This document shows positions 10,262-20,208 of a stretch of 21,091 bases of DNA, one piece after another. Below the pieces are notes generated by a model. It saw only the letters and a list, made by a program, of their open reading frames with translations. It ran no database searches and was not told the DNA's origin. The DNA comes from Saccoglossus kowalevskii. Lineage: Eukaryota > Hemichordata > Enteropneusta > Harrimaniidae. A program made the position numbers and the translations under genes. Every line of letters starts with the position of its first letter. Position 1 is the first letter of the stretch. Where the stretch lies: positions 711,591 through 732,681 of the forward strand of contig NW_003108579.1 in the NCBI RefSeq assembly GCF_000003605.2, read 5' to 3'.

Positions 10262-10275
10262 GTGTGCGCGCACAC
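10262..10275. repeat. Alternating purine-pyrimidine palindrome GTGTGCGCGCACAC
   Basis: A perfect 14-bp palindrome of alternating purines and pyrimidines, a composition known to favour Z-DNA under torsion. Flanking words CGATGCATAT (10248-10257) and ATCGCATAT (10276-10284) resemble a short direct repeat around it. Confidence 0.6.
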
Positions 10276-10408
10276 ATCGCATATGGTACAGATAACCATG
10301 AGCCTAACGTGATATTTTTTAATAAGAAAATTATTAGAGCATTATGATGGTGGAGATCTTACATTGTGACATTTGTTGTATTGCAGTAAACTTTTAAATT
10401 AGACAAAC

Positions 10409-10480
10409 CTAAATAATATCAATACTAGTGACAGCCAAGGCCTGTGCTTCCCGTGTTTCTACATACCTTTGTTTCTGAGC
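10409..10480 (+). repeat. 72-bp interspersed repeat, copy A
   Basis: Matches the reverse complement of 14952-15024 at about 66 of 73 aligned positions with a single one-base gap. It includes an exact 24-mer within the match. Similarity stops abruptly after TTTCTGAGC on the right. On the left it fades before CTAAATAATATC, with possible weak similarity back to about 10360. The family is unrecognised. The two copies show this is an interspersed element or part of one, carried in opposite orientations 4.5 kb apart. Confidence 0.85.
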
Positions 10481-11781
10481 TGAGTTTAGTGTTGTGTTTG
10501 ATGGTTGTTACAGTTCATAAAACTATACATCCAGGCTACAATTATGATAATTATGTCGACATTTTATTCACATGAAATAAAGTGTTGCAACTATTAGGTG
10601 TTTCTTAACAAGATCTATTTGTTATGGCTTTTAAATCACCTGTGATGAAAGTACAACATCATGCCTCAAAGGTATTTAAATCATTAGTCAATACTAATGT
10701 ATTATAAAAGTCCACGTACACAAAAAACCTGTGCAACAACTGCCTGATGAACAATCAATATCACCATGACGTCATTATTGTTGTTCTCCAGTTTGATTCC
10801 CATTCCATACAAACGTTGAGATATTTATAAATCAGCGAAATAGTAAATAGAGCTATACAAATGATGATTAACATACGTTTCAAAGTTTTGAGAGGCAAGT
10901 GTTGCCAGGGCAACAAATATAAGTAATGACGTTTTCTGGGAGAATACAATATTCTTCATGAATTATTTCCATTGTTGTTTTATTGACATTTATTCAATTA
11001 ACTACATGCAATTAGATTAATGTCTTGATGTTTCTCTGGAAATACATAATCGCCATGGAAACCAACGAGATGCATTTCTATTTTCAATATATTGGATGGT
11101 GATTATTATTTGTGTATTGACAAACCCTTTTATAGGAAAATATACTAACCACGCTGTTCTGGTTTCTAAACATTAAAATAGCCGCATTGAGGAAAATAAT
11201 AATAACAGTAATATACAGCTGAATGCAAATTGCCCACCCACTACGAGACAAAAAGCTTGTAAACAGTATTAGTGTTATTTCAAAAAAAAGTATATAGATG
11301 TTCCATGTTGCATATACAATAATTTGCAGCCATACGAACAGATATATTTTACACAAGATTCGTTTTCCTGATTCACAACAACTCTCTCACCTCTGCACAC
11401 AGATGTACAATCTATTACGCAATCAGTCCGGAAAGACCGCCAATTATATTAACAAACTGGTTATTAGAAACAAAGTACAGAGTCCGATTATTCAGTTAAT
11501 ACCCTCGAAATGTTGAACAAATTCACACATCAAAAAACAGACAAAGATATTTCTTTTATGAATTTAGTGAACATGGGCAGAAGCTACAATGACCTGAATC
11601 GTCGTGAGTTGAGTGTCCGTAAAAAGGCTTACAATATGCAATTTTTCTGCATGTTGTTTTGAAACGTTGATTGACAATGTATAGGTCAAACAATCCCACT
11701 TTTCGCCAAAAAAAACATGTCTGCTCTAGTGCCTTCTGATTCTTGTATCATTTATCGTAATGATTGAGTTGAATGTGTGTT
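10481..11781. other. Non-coding stretch with a CRE palindrome and a doubtful exon
   Basis: No gene can be supported. It contains a perfect TGACGTCA (10767-10774) and a hydrophobic open frame on the minus strand at 11084-11356. Inside that frame, 11240-11150 is flanked by plausible splice signals (TTTTTGTCTCGTAG and GTG|GTTAGT); see findings. Other open frames here are of chance length. Confidence 0.45.
10767..10774. promoter_or_regulatory. Full CRE-type palindrome TGACGTCA
   Basis: Perfect consensus for CREB/ATF family binding inside the 10-bp palindrome ATGACGTCAT. A TATA-like ATTTATAAAT lies about 50 bp to the right (near 10820-10829). An 8-mer is expected by chance now and then in 21 kb, and no transcript start or exon is visible, so function is speculative. 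Confidence 0.2.
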
Positions 11782-11794
11782 GGGGGGGGGGGGG
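11782..11794. repeat. G13 homopolymer
   Basis: Thirteen consecutive Gs, preceded by TGTGTGTT, in otherwise AT-rich DNA. A single G13 run may stack into intermolecular quadruplexes and is prone to length variation and sequencing error. Confidence 0.9.
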
Positions 11795-12530
11795 TAATTC
11801 TATTTAAATTACTAGTTCAAATGTTGATTAAAGAATTTGAATTTGTTTTTATGCAGTATTTTAACGAGGTCTCTATTTTCTTACAATGTGTATATATTGT
11901 GTTTTACATGTGTACGTAGTATATGTATCTCCGTCGTACTATCAAATGTCTGTTATGTTTTTTTTTCGATTAGACAGTTTAATCGAGTAATGAGCGCGCT
12001 CGTATTCAACTTTATCGCCGTGCATAGGTTCGTACATCAGGCTTAAACCTTTGATTTCAAATTTTATCATATATTACACCGAAATATTTTTCTAGCCCTC
12101 TAAATAAGGATAATTTTGTAACTTACGAAAAGTTTATTAACGTTACAAGAGCACTTGGGTGTTGCTTAATCGTTCCCCAGTGTCGGGCCTGTCAACAATT
12201 TTTTCGAGCTAAAATATGAGAATAATTAATTAATCAATTTTAAATTATTCCCAATAGGGAGATGAATTGGTTCTAACGTACAAAATTGAGCGTGAAAAAC
12301 ACTACGGGCCAGAGAGAGCTCTGAAGGCGTATACAGAAACAACTTCCCGATGACCTGTGTCATTATCCGATCACTCAGAATCCAGAAGCACACCGGTTTT
12401 GTTATTCCACTGCTATAAATAACTCCACCCCCTCAACATCTCAATGAAACCTGTGCGCCAGCTGCTTTTAAGTTTGCGGTGAAAATTATAGGCAATATCA
12501 CTATTTTTCTCATTAGCTGCAACGCGATAG
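11795..12530. other. Non-coding stretch
   Basis: No recognised gene. A short AT hairpin near 12219-12249 (GAATAATT...AAATTATTC) and a TATAAATAA word at 12414-12422 are visible. The 12300-12480 part is somewhat richer in G+C and has a short open minus-strand frame, but its residues match nothing I know. Confidence 0.5.
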
Positions 12531-12591
12531 ATGATTGGCTACTTGCGCTGTGTATATAGTGTATTAGACCAATCATAGGAAGTGTACTTCC
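12531..12591. repeat. Inverted CCAAT pair and adjacent short palindrome
   Basis: ATGATTGG (12531-12538) is the exact reverse complement of CCAATCAT (12569-12576), 30 bases apart. It is followed by GGAAGTGTACTTCC (12578-12591), a 6-bp stem with a 2-base centre. The left word plus CTAC also matches the reverse complement of the hairpin at 3381-3409 over 11 bases. It could be paired CCAAT-box (NF-Y-type) sites or part of a repeat; no gene is seen on either side. Confidence 0.35.
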
Positions 12592-14299
12592 GAACATGAA
12601 TTGATATCAAGAGTTCAACAGCAGGGGTATGCATACAATGTATTAGTTTCACGCATCGGCATACTTGTCTTTAAAACATAAATGTACGTGCGAATGCTAA
12701 GAAAATGCATAATACTCTGATAACTTCAATGATAATGAAATAAATTTGTCTGAAAATGATCGATTCGTGTAATAAGCTTCTTACTATATCACTCTCGAGT
12801 TTGATTCCCATTTATAAATTATTGATGCGTTCGGCGGTAAAGATGTGGTAATTGTATTAGTCATATTAGTATTCATCAATGTATTCGCACTAATTCCATT
12901 CAAGCTCTGGACAAATTAATAACAGTAGATCTGAATTCTGATCAGCTTGGTTATGGCTTAAATTGATTTTTGAATAATCGTTCATTAAACATCAAATTCA
13001 CCTGTAAAGTTACGCGTCTTTTATCTTCACATCATCGCCTCTTTCAGGGGTATTCTCCGATTGGTACCCACTCAAGATACACGTGCTGGTTGCGTATACA
13101 CAATTTTGTTATTTCTACGTTACTAGAATTGGTATGCCACTCACGTAAAACCGGAAATGTTCTTGCATGTAGTCGAGTTAGGGAAATTTGAAACAACATG
13201 TTTAGTTACTGTGATTTAATAGAAGTTTCAACTGAGCAGATGGTATTGACAATAAGAGCAGAAGGACCACACACATATCATTCCTTGGTTACACACGCCA
13301 TTCGGGGTAAAGTAATTAGTGTGCGAAAAAATCGGCACGTATTCAAGATTAGAATATTACTAATCTCTATCAAGCGTACACACCTGACAAAGTATTTCTA
13401 TATTAAAATTGTCCCTGTCTAAAGCAGTATATGATGATATCTGAATTCGGAATATGTTTGATTTCCCATATGCTTCATACTTGAAACATTCCAGAAACTG
13501 TATGCGGGAATAGGTTTTTCCACTTCCATACTGAAAGTATTTAAGTGAAGTACAATCTATTCATTTAACTTACTATTGTTACTATGAACAAAAATTAAAA
13601 ATAACACAAAATATAGAGAAAATTGACAGTGGTTTAATACCCTGCTACACGCGGAAACATATAACAGTGGTTTAATTTAGTTGTTTATCAAATTTGTATG
13701 AGTCTTTTCCTGAAGATGTTTGTTCGTGTGTGTGACAAAAATAGGTTGATGTGTCTGTCTTTCATCAGTGTTTGCAAAAAAGCAAAAAGAATGTCATTTC
13801 TTGATATATTAATGCAACAGACACACATACGCAGACATTCATACAAATAGATGAAATAAACTGCAACAACTAACACTGTGCGTTTTGCACACATCAATCA
13901 AATACACAACTTGTCATATTGAAATTAATGCACTCGGCGCAGGCAAACATATATTGAACAATTAAATAAAGGACTTGATGACCAAACCGATCACAGTAAA
14001 TCATCTAATAGATTTCCAGGTTTAGATGTGGTCACACTTTCTTTGTAGAGTGTCTTCCTAAAAACAAAGTTGATAATTGAAAATCCATATTTTTACCAAG
14101 AATGACAAAAATGCGAATTCGAAATTGATTTGAGAGATTGTAACAGAAGTTCGCTAAGCAACGCCAACTAATTAATTCATTCAATTGCAACGCAAACGGA
14201 TATCAGAAGTAATGTACAGATACATGCGTCAGACACGTAATCCTGATGAACAACATAATGCTGAATTGAACTGATGAATAGAATCAGTCGGCCATTAAA
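12592..14299. other. Non-coding stretch; one long, once-interrupted frame
   Basis: The plus strand from 12970 to 13422 is open in a single frame except for one TGA at 13189-13191. It includes a good 3' splice-like tract (CGCCTCTTTCAG, about 13036-13047). The translation resembles no family I know, and runs of this length are roughly expected by chance in this much AT-rich sequence. No other features are seen up to the LINE fragment. Confidence 0.45.
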
Positions 14300-14950
14300 C
14301 CTGTAAAGTTTTCCAATTTGAACACTATGTTACTCCTTCCCAACAACATGCTCTGTTCTTCTGTTTCACTAATTTCTGACTTAAGAAATGTAATCTGCTA
14401 CAATATTGCCACGTAAACTGTACATAGGCACTCCAGCTTTTGAAATGACAATCAAGGTGCACTTTTCTCCAACGGATTAAATATCTTTTCTAAGTACGAC
14501 GACCAGGCGAGCAATATTCCAGGTGTTGGCGAACCAAGGTACACGTGTATAGAAAGAAAATGACATATGATACACGCTTAATGATTCCATGTCCATGATT
14601 TGCTTTTTCTAACAATTCGACAACTTGTTTTGAAACTTTCAATTTCTTATAATACTCAAATCTTATACGATATGTTAGTTGTGCAGACCAAAGCTCAACA
14701 ATTCGCAATTATTAGTGTTAAATGTCATTTGCAAATCTGTATATCATTTATTAAGATTACACAAGTCGTGTTGTATTACCCGTCAAGAAGAGGAATGATA
14801 TTATATATTGATATTAAATGTGATTCAATATCATTAATATAAATCAAAAGCAAGAGGGATCCAGAATTTAGCCTCAGGATAACCCACTTGTCACTTGAGC
14901 AGAAACTGATGTCTACAGAAAGATTTATTAAGTACTGAGCGGTATAATAT
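14300..14950 (-). mobile_element. Dead non-LTR retrotransposon (LINE) reverse transcriptase fragment
   Basis: Read on the minus strand, this is the 3' half of a Jockey/CR1-type reverse transcriptase, spread over several frames. VSAQVTSGLS*G*ILDP (about 14906-14856) matches the usual TSGVPQGSxLGP motif with stops at 14876-14874 and 14870-14868. LIYINDI follows at 14847-14827. RFAND (14738-14724) stands for the FADD catalytic box, with its first Asp changed to Asn. KANHGHGIIKR (about 14606-14574) and LVRQHLEYCSP (14537-14505) are the C-terminal 'KANxxLGxIKR' and 'LVRPxLEYCxP' blocks. LRGNIVADYI (about 14412-14383) resembles the terminal RGDxIEVYK block, and FKLENFTG may mark the last trace near 14310. 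The N-terminal endonuclease and early RT motifs are missing. Multiple frameshifts and stops show it is long dead. Confidence 0.85.
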
Positions 14951-14951
14951 G

Positions 14952-15024
14952 GCTCAGAAACAACAGTATGTAGAAACACGGGAAGCACAGGGCCTTGACT
15001 GTTATTATTATTGATATTATTTAG
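14952..15024 (-). repeat. 72-bp interspersed repeat, copy B, at LINE boundary
   Basis: Inverted relative to copy A at 10409-10480, about 90% identical with one single-base gap. Its right end in element orientation (TTTCTGAGC, ending at 14952) lies against the 5' limit of recognisable LINE sequence. In the same orientation as the LINE it precedes the reverse transcriptase remnant. It could be a separate element into or beside which the LINE inserted, or LINE-family sequence carried by both loci. Confidence 0.85.
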
Positions 15025-16006
15025 ATTTTCTGCATCTGCATCCCATGTAAGAACAATGTTACTTCAAAACTTCAGGTTTAGGTACAATCTCAAACTTGCA
15101 TTAATGAGTGTTGCATTACTGACTAATCATACTGATATCTTTCCTGCATTACATTATTTATCTTGTCTTTGGACGTCGGTATATAAACTTATGCTTTTAT
15201 TAACAATTTCCCGTTTCCGGTATTGTGCAATTCTTCGTATTGCTTCTTGAAGATTATTGCAAATTTGGGACAGTGGAAGTCGACGTAATATATTTATTTT
15301 TATTTGAAGTAGTTGTAAAAGTGAGAAGTAAAATCTGTCTGTAATTGCACTTTCGCGAGTACTGTAACTATCTATCTTAAATAGTCAACTCATATTATCG
15401 CTGAGAATCAATAGGTGATATATTTAACAGAGATGGCGAAGGTAACGACGAAATACCTTAAATGTGGTGAAATGCAGCTATCAAATATTCAAACTAATTT
15501 ATTCAGTTCACGTCATCTAGAGCTTTATATTACACCTGGTAACATTCGATCAGATAAACAAATAAAGTATTATTATGCTTTACAGTGAGATTAACAAGAA
15601 AATACAGCTGTGTCGTGGCTGTCGTGTCGTTGACAAATACAATCAGAGTATATACGTGCTACACTGTATTGTTTTACTACACTGTTGATCGAAAGTGTTG
15701 TATTGTAAAAAACACGTTTGCGTTTGAGTTTCAGTGTGAGAATACATTAAAAGCAAATGTATTTAGTCATATTGGGTATTCTTGAAAATCAAGAGTGATG
15801 GCTTTGTATCTTTTGAATGAGTATAGCTAGATATATTAAAATAATTTAATCTACACATTCATACAGAAGTATGTAACAAGAAAAGCTGTTATTGACATTA
15901 TGCATTAACGAAATTGTATTAAACTTGTGAGGTGACAAGTGCAAGTCAGTGAATTTTGGCCATGATTTCGCTTTACATAACAGAATTAATGAAATTGTGT
16001 TTGCAG
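15025..16006. other. Non-coding stretch
   Basis: Reading both strands, I find no continuation of the LINE endonuclease or early reverse transcriptase motifs here. Two plus-strand open frames (15011-15250 and 15585-15785) are of chance length and resemble no family. Confidence 0.5.
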
Positions 16007-16203
16007 TTCGTCTTATGAATCCAGTATTCCTGGGGGCGGAGCTACGCCACAGAATGTATTTCAATGAGTTCTGTGCGAGCAGATGTAGAACGCCGATCGA
16101 CGAGCCGGTGAAAACAGCTAAAGCCGGGGAAGTAGTGCAAAAATGCGAATTTACCACATTTCGACCTTTTTTCAAAACACTGTCCAGTGGCTTCGTTTTT
16201 TAG
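16007..16203 (+). CDS. Possible terminal exon, unrecognised protein
   Basis: A plausible 3' splice site (TGTGTTTGCAG ending at 16006) is followed by an open frame to a TAG at 16201-16203. G+C content, third-codon G+C (about half) and CpG content are clearly above the surrounding DNA. The frame encodes about 65 residues including MYFNEFCASRCRTPIDEPVK and VVQKCEFTTF, with three cysteines and a basic-polar composition. I recognise no domain. The opposite strand is also open across much of this block (15846-16175), so the openness may reflect composition. A GC-rich repeat fragment (note GGCGGAGCTACGCC at 16035-16048) is a serious alternative. Confidence 0.2.
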
Positions 16204-18252
16204 CCAATAATTATTAAGACATGCAGGAAAAGTCACATAATTTAAATTCGACCGGAATCTCCTTTATACATACTATGTAACGATTTTCGTTGATGGGAAC
16301 GTGACAAGAGATTAGCTATAATTTCTAAAATATATCTTAATATACAATTACAATATTATCTACAGCTCACGTGGATATAGCGTCTTGCATAACGTTTTTT
16401 ACATTTGTGTACTGATTTGCTCTAGAGCCCAAACTCAGATAAGATAACGGTAAGCTTAGTAATTGAATGAAGCAACAATTTACACTCATGGGCCAGTACA
16501 CACGACATTCATCAATAACGAAATAGTCTATCATATTTAATTCATGCATATTGATTCATAACATTGAAAATACTGATAATTTCGATATCACAGGCCATAT
16601 GTCTCACTATATGCGACTATGCCATGTCCCCGTGGTTGTGAGTTTGTAATATTTACATTATTTACAAGAATGACGTAAAGGCTTAAGATCAGTGAATGTA
16701 TGGTTGTTTTCCATTTAAATTGAATACTTTTGTTAATAAATCTGTACGGGTTATCTCAACACTTCATTGAATACAACAATTTGTGTGCGTGGGTTACAAA
16801 TATAAATCGCGTAGACAGATAAACTGTCTTTTGCATTTGACGACCGCATGTCTTCAGTTTAACAGCTTTCTGAATACGAATTGATTTTTATTGAACCTGT
16901 ATATGTCATAAAAACTGACGATACATAGGCATGTTAATCTATATGTCCTTTTTAAACTAGTCACATTTTGTTCACATTACTTGTGAACGGCTGTCATATG
17001 TACACGAGATTCAATATGCATGTATACATAATATTTATTCAACAGTTATTCATTGATTGACTGAATTAGCAACTGTCACGGAGAAGAAAATAATATCACA
17101 ATAATCCTCAAGAAAGAAAATCAAGTTTGCGACAATTTAGTAATTCGGTTAAGCGCTAATCAACCCGCCAAACGAGTGAAGCGCCTGTTTAAATAGAATA
17201 ATACAAACACATCTAGCCACAACCCTGTCCTTGAGTTTAATATAAAATGTGTAACATCGTCTCTGTGTTATGACTGAGTTTAGGACAGACGCATAGGGAC
17301 TGGTCCATATAAAGTAAAACGAGTATATGTCTTATTAACCCCTCCACTGGAACAGCAAAATGACCGTGGAGACCATTCACCACTGTATATTCCCAATATT
17401 CGAAATTTAACGTTTCTATTTTACGATATTACTTTGTCGTTAGAACCATCCAATATTTCGGTCGCTAAGTCACATGCATAAGGAATCTCGATACCGCGAC
17501 ATAGTTAAATTTTACGTTTGGTTTAGAGCCGTCTTTCGTTATTAACAAACAACCTGATTTATCTCGTGGTTCAATTTACATGTCTACGTTTATAGATCTG
17601 GTACAACGTTGTTATTCTTGTTTATCGTTGGGTTTATTAATCTAGACATGTAAGCTGATACTCTCCATATCTGACTGAATATGTATAGGTGCATATTCTT
17701 TCGCGGAAATTCACTTAGAAAAGTGTATTATTATTTGAGTTCTTATTCTTCTGTTATAGCACTGTTCTAGCTTTATCTAAGTCTCCCTAATACAACAGTC
17801 ATGATTCCACAAGTCACGAATTCAGCGACTGTGCTCAGACTAATCCCCTCGGAAATCCCACAACTGATATTTTATAACAAGTTTTATTGATGGAGACGTT
17901 CCAGATTAAATCTCACATTGGGTATCGTATCGTGTTATCCGTGTTACACTAATCATTCTAGGTGATTTGATTTTCGATATCATATTCAAAAAAACTACTT
18001 TATAATGTATAACATATTCCTGCATAATAAATTACTGCATATGTAATGTTATGTTATAATTCAATCACCAGCAACATGCTACATATTATTGAGCGTATCT
18101 GTGTATTCGCGTTCCCTTTGATTTCACTGTGTATGCATGTTCATATAATTCGCTAAGGAAATACGACAAATACTTGCATGACTGCCTTTAATGGAAAACG
18201 GCAAAATCGTCTTTTACAAGCAATGGACCTTAGACGCAAATGGCTGATGACA
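16204..18252. other. AT-rich non-coding stretch
   Basis: About 2 kb with no recognised gene, RNA or repeat. Short words such as an imperfect GCGCTAA/GAAGCGCC neighbourhood near 17150-17190 were looked at and have no consistent pairing. Confidence 0.55.
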
Positions 18253-18286
18253 TCTCGTCTAGAGCGAGAAATTACGAGACTTGCCC
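18253..18286 (+). repeat. TCTCGT...ACGAGA hairpin unit, copy 1
   Basis: TCTCGT (18253-18258) pairs with ACGAGA (18274-18279). The loop contains AGAGCGAGA, which can pair alternatively with TCTCG. The unit is followed by CTTGCC. The same order of words (ATCTCGT, GCGAG, ACGAGACTT, GCC) occurs at 20537-20573, so the two look like diverged copies of one structured repeat, 2.3 kb apart in the same orientation. Confidence 0.5.
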
Positions 18287-18346
18287 CCTCAATTAGTGTG
18301 TCATTCTCTCCGCGTCCAAATCTAAGATATATTCTACTGCTCGGCA

Positions 18347-18386
18347 ACCACTTCAAATCAATTACAAACATCAATTATGAAGTGGT
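18347..18386. repeat. 9-bp perfect inverted repeat ACCACTTCA / TGAAGTGGT
   Basis: 18347-18355 is the exact reverse complement of 18378-18386, around a 22-nt AT-rich loop. It lies about 70 bp downstream of hairpin copy 1 within the same slightly GC-richer block (18180-18390), which might therefore be one decayed element. Confidence 0.55.
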
Positions 18387-18389
18387 GTA

Positions 18390-19330
18390 ATCCGGAACAT
18401 CGAAGCGAGCGCTCAACGTAGTGAAACAAAGATAAAGGGAAAGTGGCAGTACGATCATATTGAAAAGCTAAAGATACCACGAATGCTACTAAGAATCGAC
18501 TGCATCCCAAGATTATCTAACCTAAAAATATTAGGGTAGGCAGAACTTATATTTCCGATGACTTGAGATCATGGTTCATGGTTCAGTTTAGGCCAAAAAG
18601 TGTTCAACGGATTGAGACATGCAATAATTTAGCTGTAATCCATCAAGCACGTGCTCAGATTTGTGTGGTGATTCACACCTCCATTGATTGATGCTGATCC
18701 CAAAGTTTTCCGGCAATGATCGCCAAAAATTCAATTTGATATTATTAGTGAATGAATAAGCGACAATCATATGGCACAACAAATATTGTGTATTCGAGAC
18801 ATTCGACGAAATGATAATACTGTTATCTACGGCATTAGTAGTCTTGTAGCCAAATGGTGAGACATAATACAACTCCGTGCCACTACCACATCTATCCCAC
18901 CACCATTCTAAGCAGACGGCATGTATCCTGTAGGCTTACGATGTGAAAAAATATGTTGTATATCTCCTCACTGCCGTATTTTACTCGCCCATTAAACACA
19001 TAAACTTACCGTCCATTTCGATCCCAGAATCAAGGCGACTGCAAATAGTGTAATCATCATGCAGATATCCAATTGACTGCCAATCGTATTATAAGCATCG
19101 AACACGTTTGATATACTGAGTCAAGTGTCCGCTACTTAGAGTAAGGAAAGTCCAATATCTGAAAATATGATCAAGAAGACACATTACGTTAAAAATATCA
19201 GCCACAAATGCCATGCATTTTTGAATATATGGGTTTTGGATATATGATCAATAGGTGTGCCGAGTAACACATACTGTCAGTATTGCTAATATAATTTGGT
19301 TGTGAATGTCACGTTTACCATATGCACAAC
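18390..19330. other. Non-coding stretch
   Basis: No gene or repeat recognised. A minus-strand open frame at 18588-18872 has a nondescript translation and chance length. Confidence 0.5.
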
Positions 19331-19332
19331 AT

Positions 19333-19353
19333 CCACAGGGAATAAACCTGTGG
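19333..19353. repeat. 7-bp hairpin CCACAGG / CCTGTGG
   Basis: A perfect 7-bp GC-rich stem with a GAATAAA loop, so an AATAAA word is presented in the apex. There is no transcript evidence that it is a polyadenylation signal. Confidence 0.6.
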
Positions 19354-19645
19354 GCGATCGAGAGAGTTGCAAGCACATAGCTGTTCCATCGCGGCGTCTT
19401 GTATTGTGGACCAGCCTATTATTTGTTATAGGGGATATAGCCTGACAAACTGAATTATAAATCCCAGATAAGAACGTTCAGTGTGTTGTGCGACTTGCAA
19501 TTGGAACATATGTTTTGTTGAATTTGTGATTGGAATTGCGCAAGAACTAGCTACAATGTCTATCCTACATTGTAATTAATATTACATAATCTGTTTGTAA
19601 TTTAAAAGAAGCTAGTGGATAAAGCGCTTTCGGAACCAAAAGACA

Positions 19646-19757
19646 TTGCCAGTAATCTTGGTGAACTCTGATACTGGCAAAGATTTGAGATTCTTTTCGC
19701 CTTGTTTGACTCTGCCGTCGATTTAATATGGCGCCGAGTCGAACTTCAAACTGAAGT
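19646..19757. repeat. Group of three consecutive hairpins
   Basis: First, TTGCCAGTA (19646-19654) pairs perfectly with TACTGGCAA (19672-19680) around a 17-nt loop. Second, GACTC-t-GCC (19708-19716) pairs with GGC-gcc-GAGTC (19730-19740), giving 5+3 bp with an internal loop. Third, ACTTCA (19743-19748) pairs with TGAAGT (19752-19757) around AAC. Three stems in 112 bp suggest a structured repeat or RNA. The sequence just upstream (GTGGATAAAGCGCTTTCGG, 19615-19633) recalls a tRNA-like A-box, but no B-box follows in place, so a SINE call is not supported. Confidence 0.5.
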
Positions 19758-19769
19758 CTACTGATGAAT

Positions 19770-20190
19770 CTAAGTCAAATAATACCGCTCATAAACTAAT
19801 GTATTATAATTGTTAAAATATCATGCATATATCATTGAACTGGTGATATATATTGGAATTCTAGTGCCCACTTCAAATTGCTAACTTCAGTTTCACTGAG
19901 TATGCCATACGCTTATGATGATGTCTCGATACAAACTAAAATGTGTGCTCTGCATCTGATCTTTCAATTAGTGATCGTGAATCTAAATGTCGCGATAATT
20001 GCAGCCCCAGGCGTCCCCGGAACACATGCACATATACTAACATAACTATCAATTTTGTAAACAAATAGTTCGGTTTTATGCCGACCACGTTCGCTCCTAC
20101 TGCTATATACAAGATATATTGAAGTATAGTACGGATTGAATACATAATCTCTTTTAACAATGTTATACTGTATTCAACATGGGTAATGCA
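19770..20190. other. Non-coding stretch
   Basis: No recognisable gene; the minus-strand open frame at 19936-20160 resembles nothing known. Confidence 0.5.
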
Positions 20191-20191
20191 T

Positions 20192-20208
20192 GTTCAATTT
20201 TATTGAAC
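20192..20208. repeat. 7-bp hairpin GTTCAAT / ATTGAAC with TTT loop
   Basis: A perfect stem (20192-20198 with 20202-20208) next to a short GC-rich patch (TCTGGCGCCTTGGTGGCGGG, 20210-20229). It stands out from the local AT background, but its role is unknown. Confidence 0.55.

Noticed and set aside
12414-12422. TATAAATAA as a TATA box
   Set aside because: In AT-rich DNA such words are frequent, and no initiator, exon or conserved spacing follows.
18153-18390. Open frames on both strands over about 220 bp
   Set aside because: Both strands are open at once and neither peptide is recognisable. The block is better explained by hairpin-bearing repeat sequence.
19615-19633. GTGGATAAAGCGCTTTCGG as a SINE A-box
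   Set aside because: No B-box at 30-60 bp downstream and no A-rich or repeated tail.
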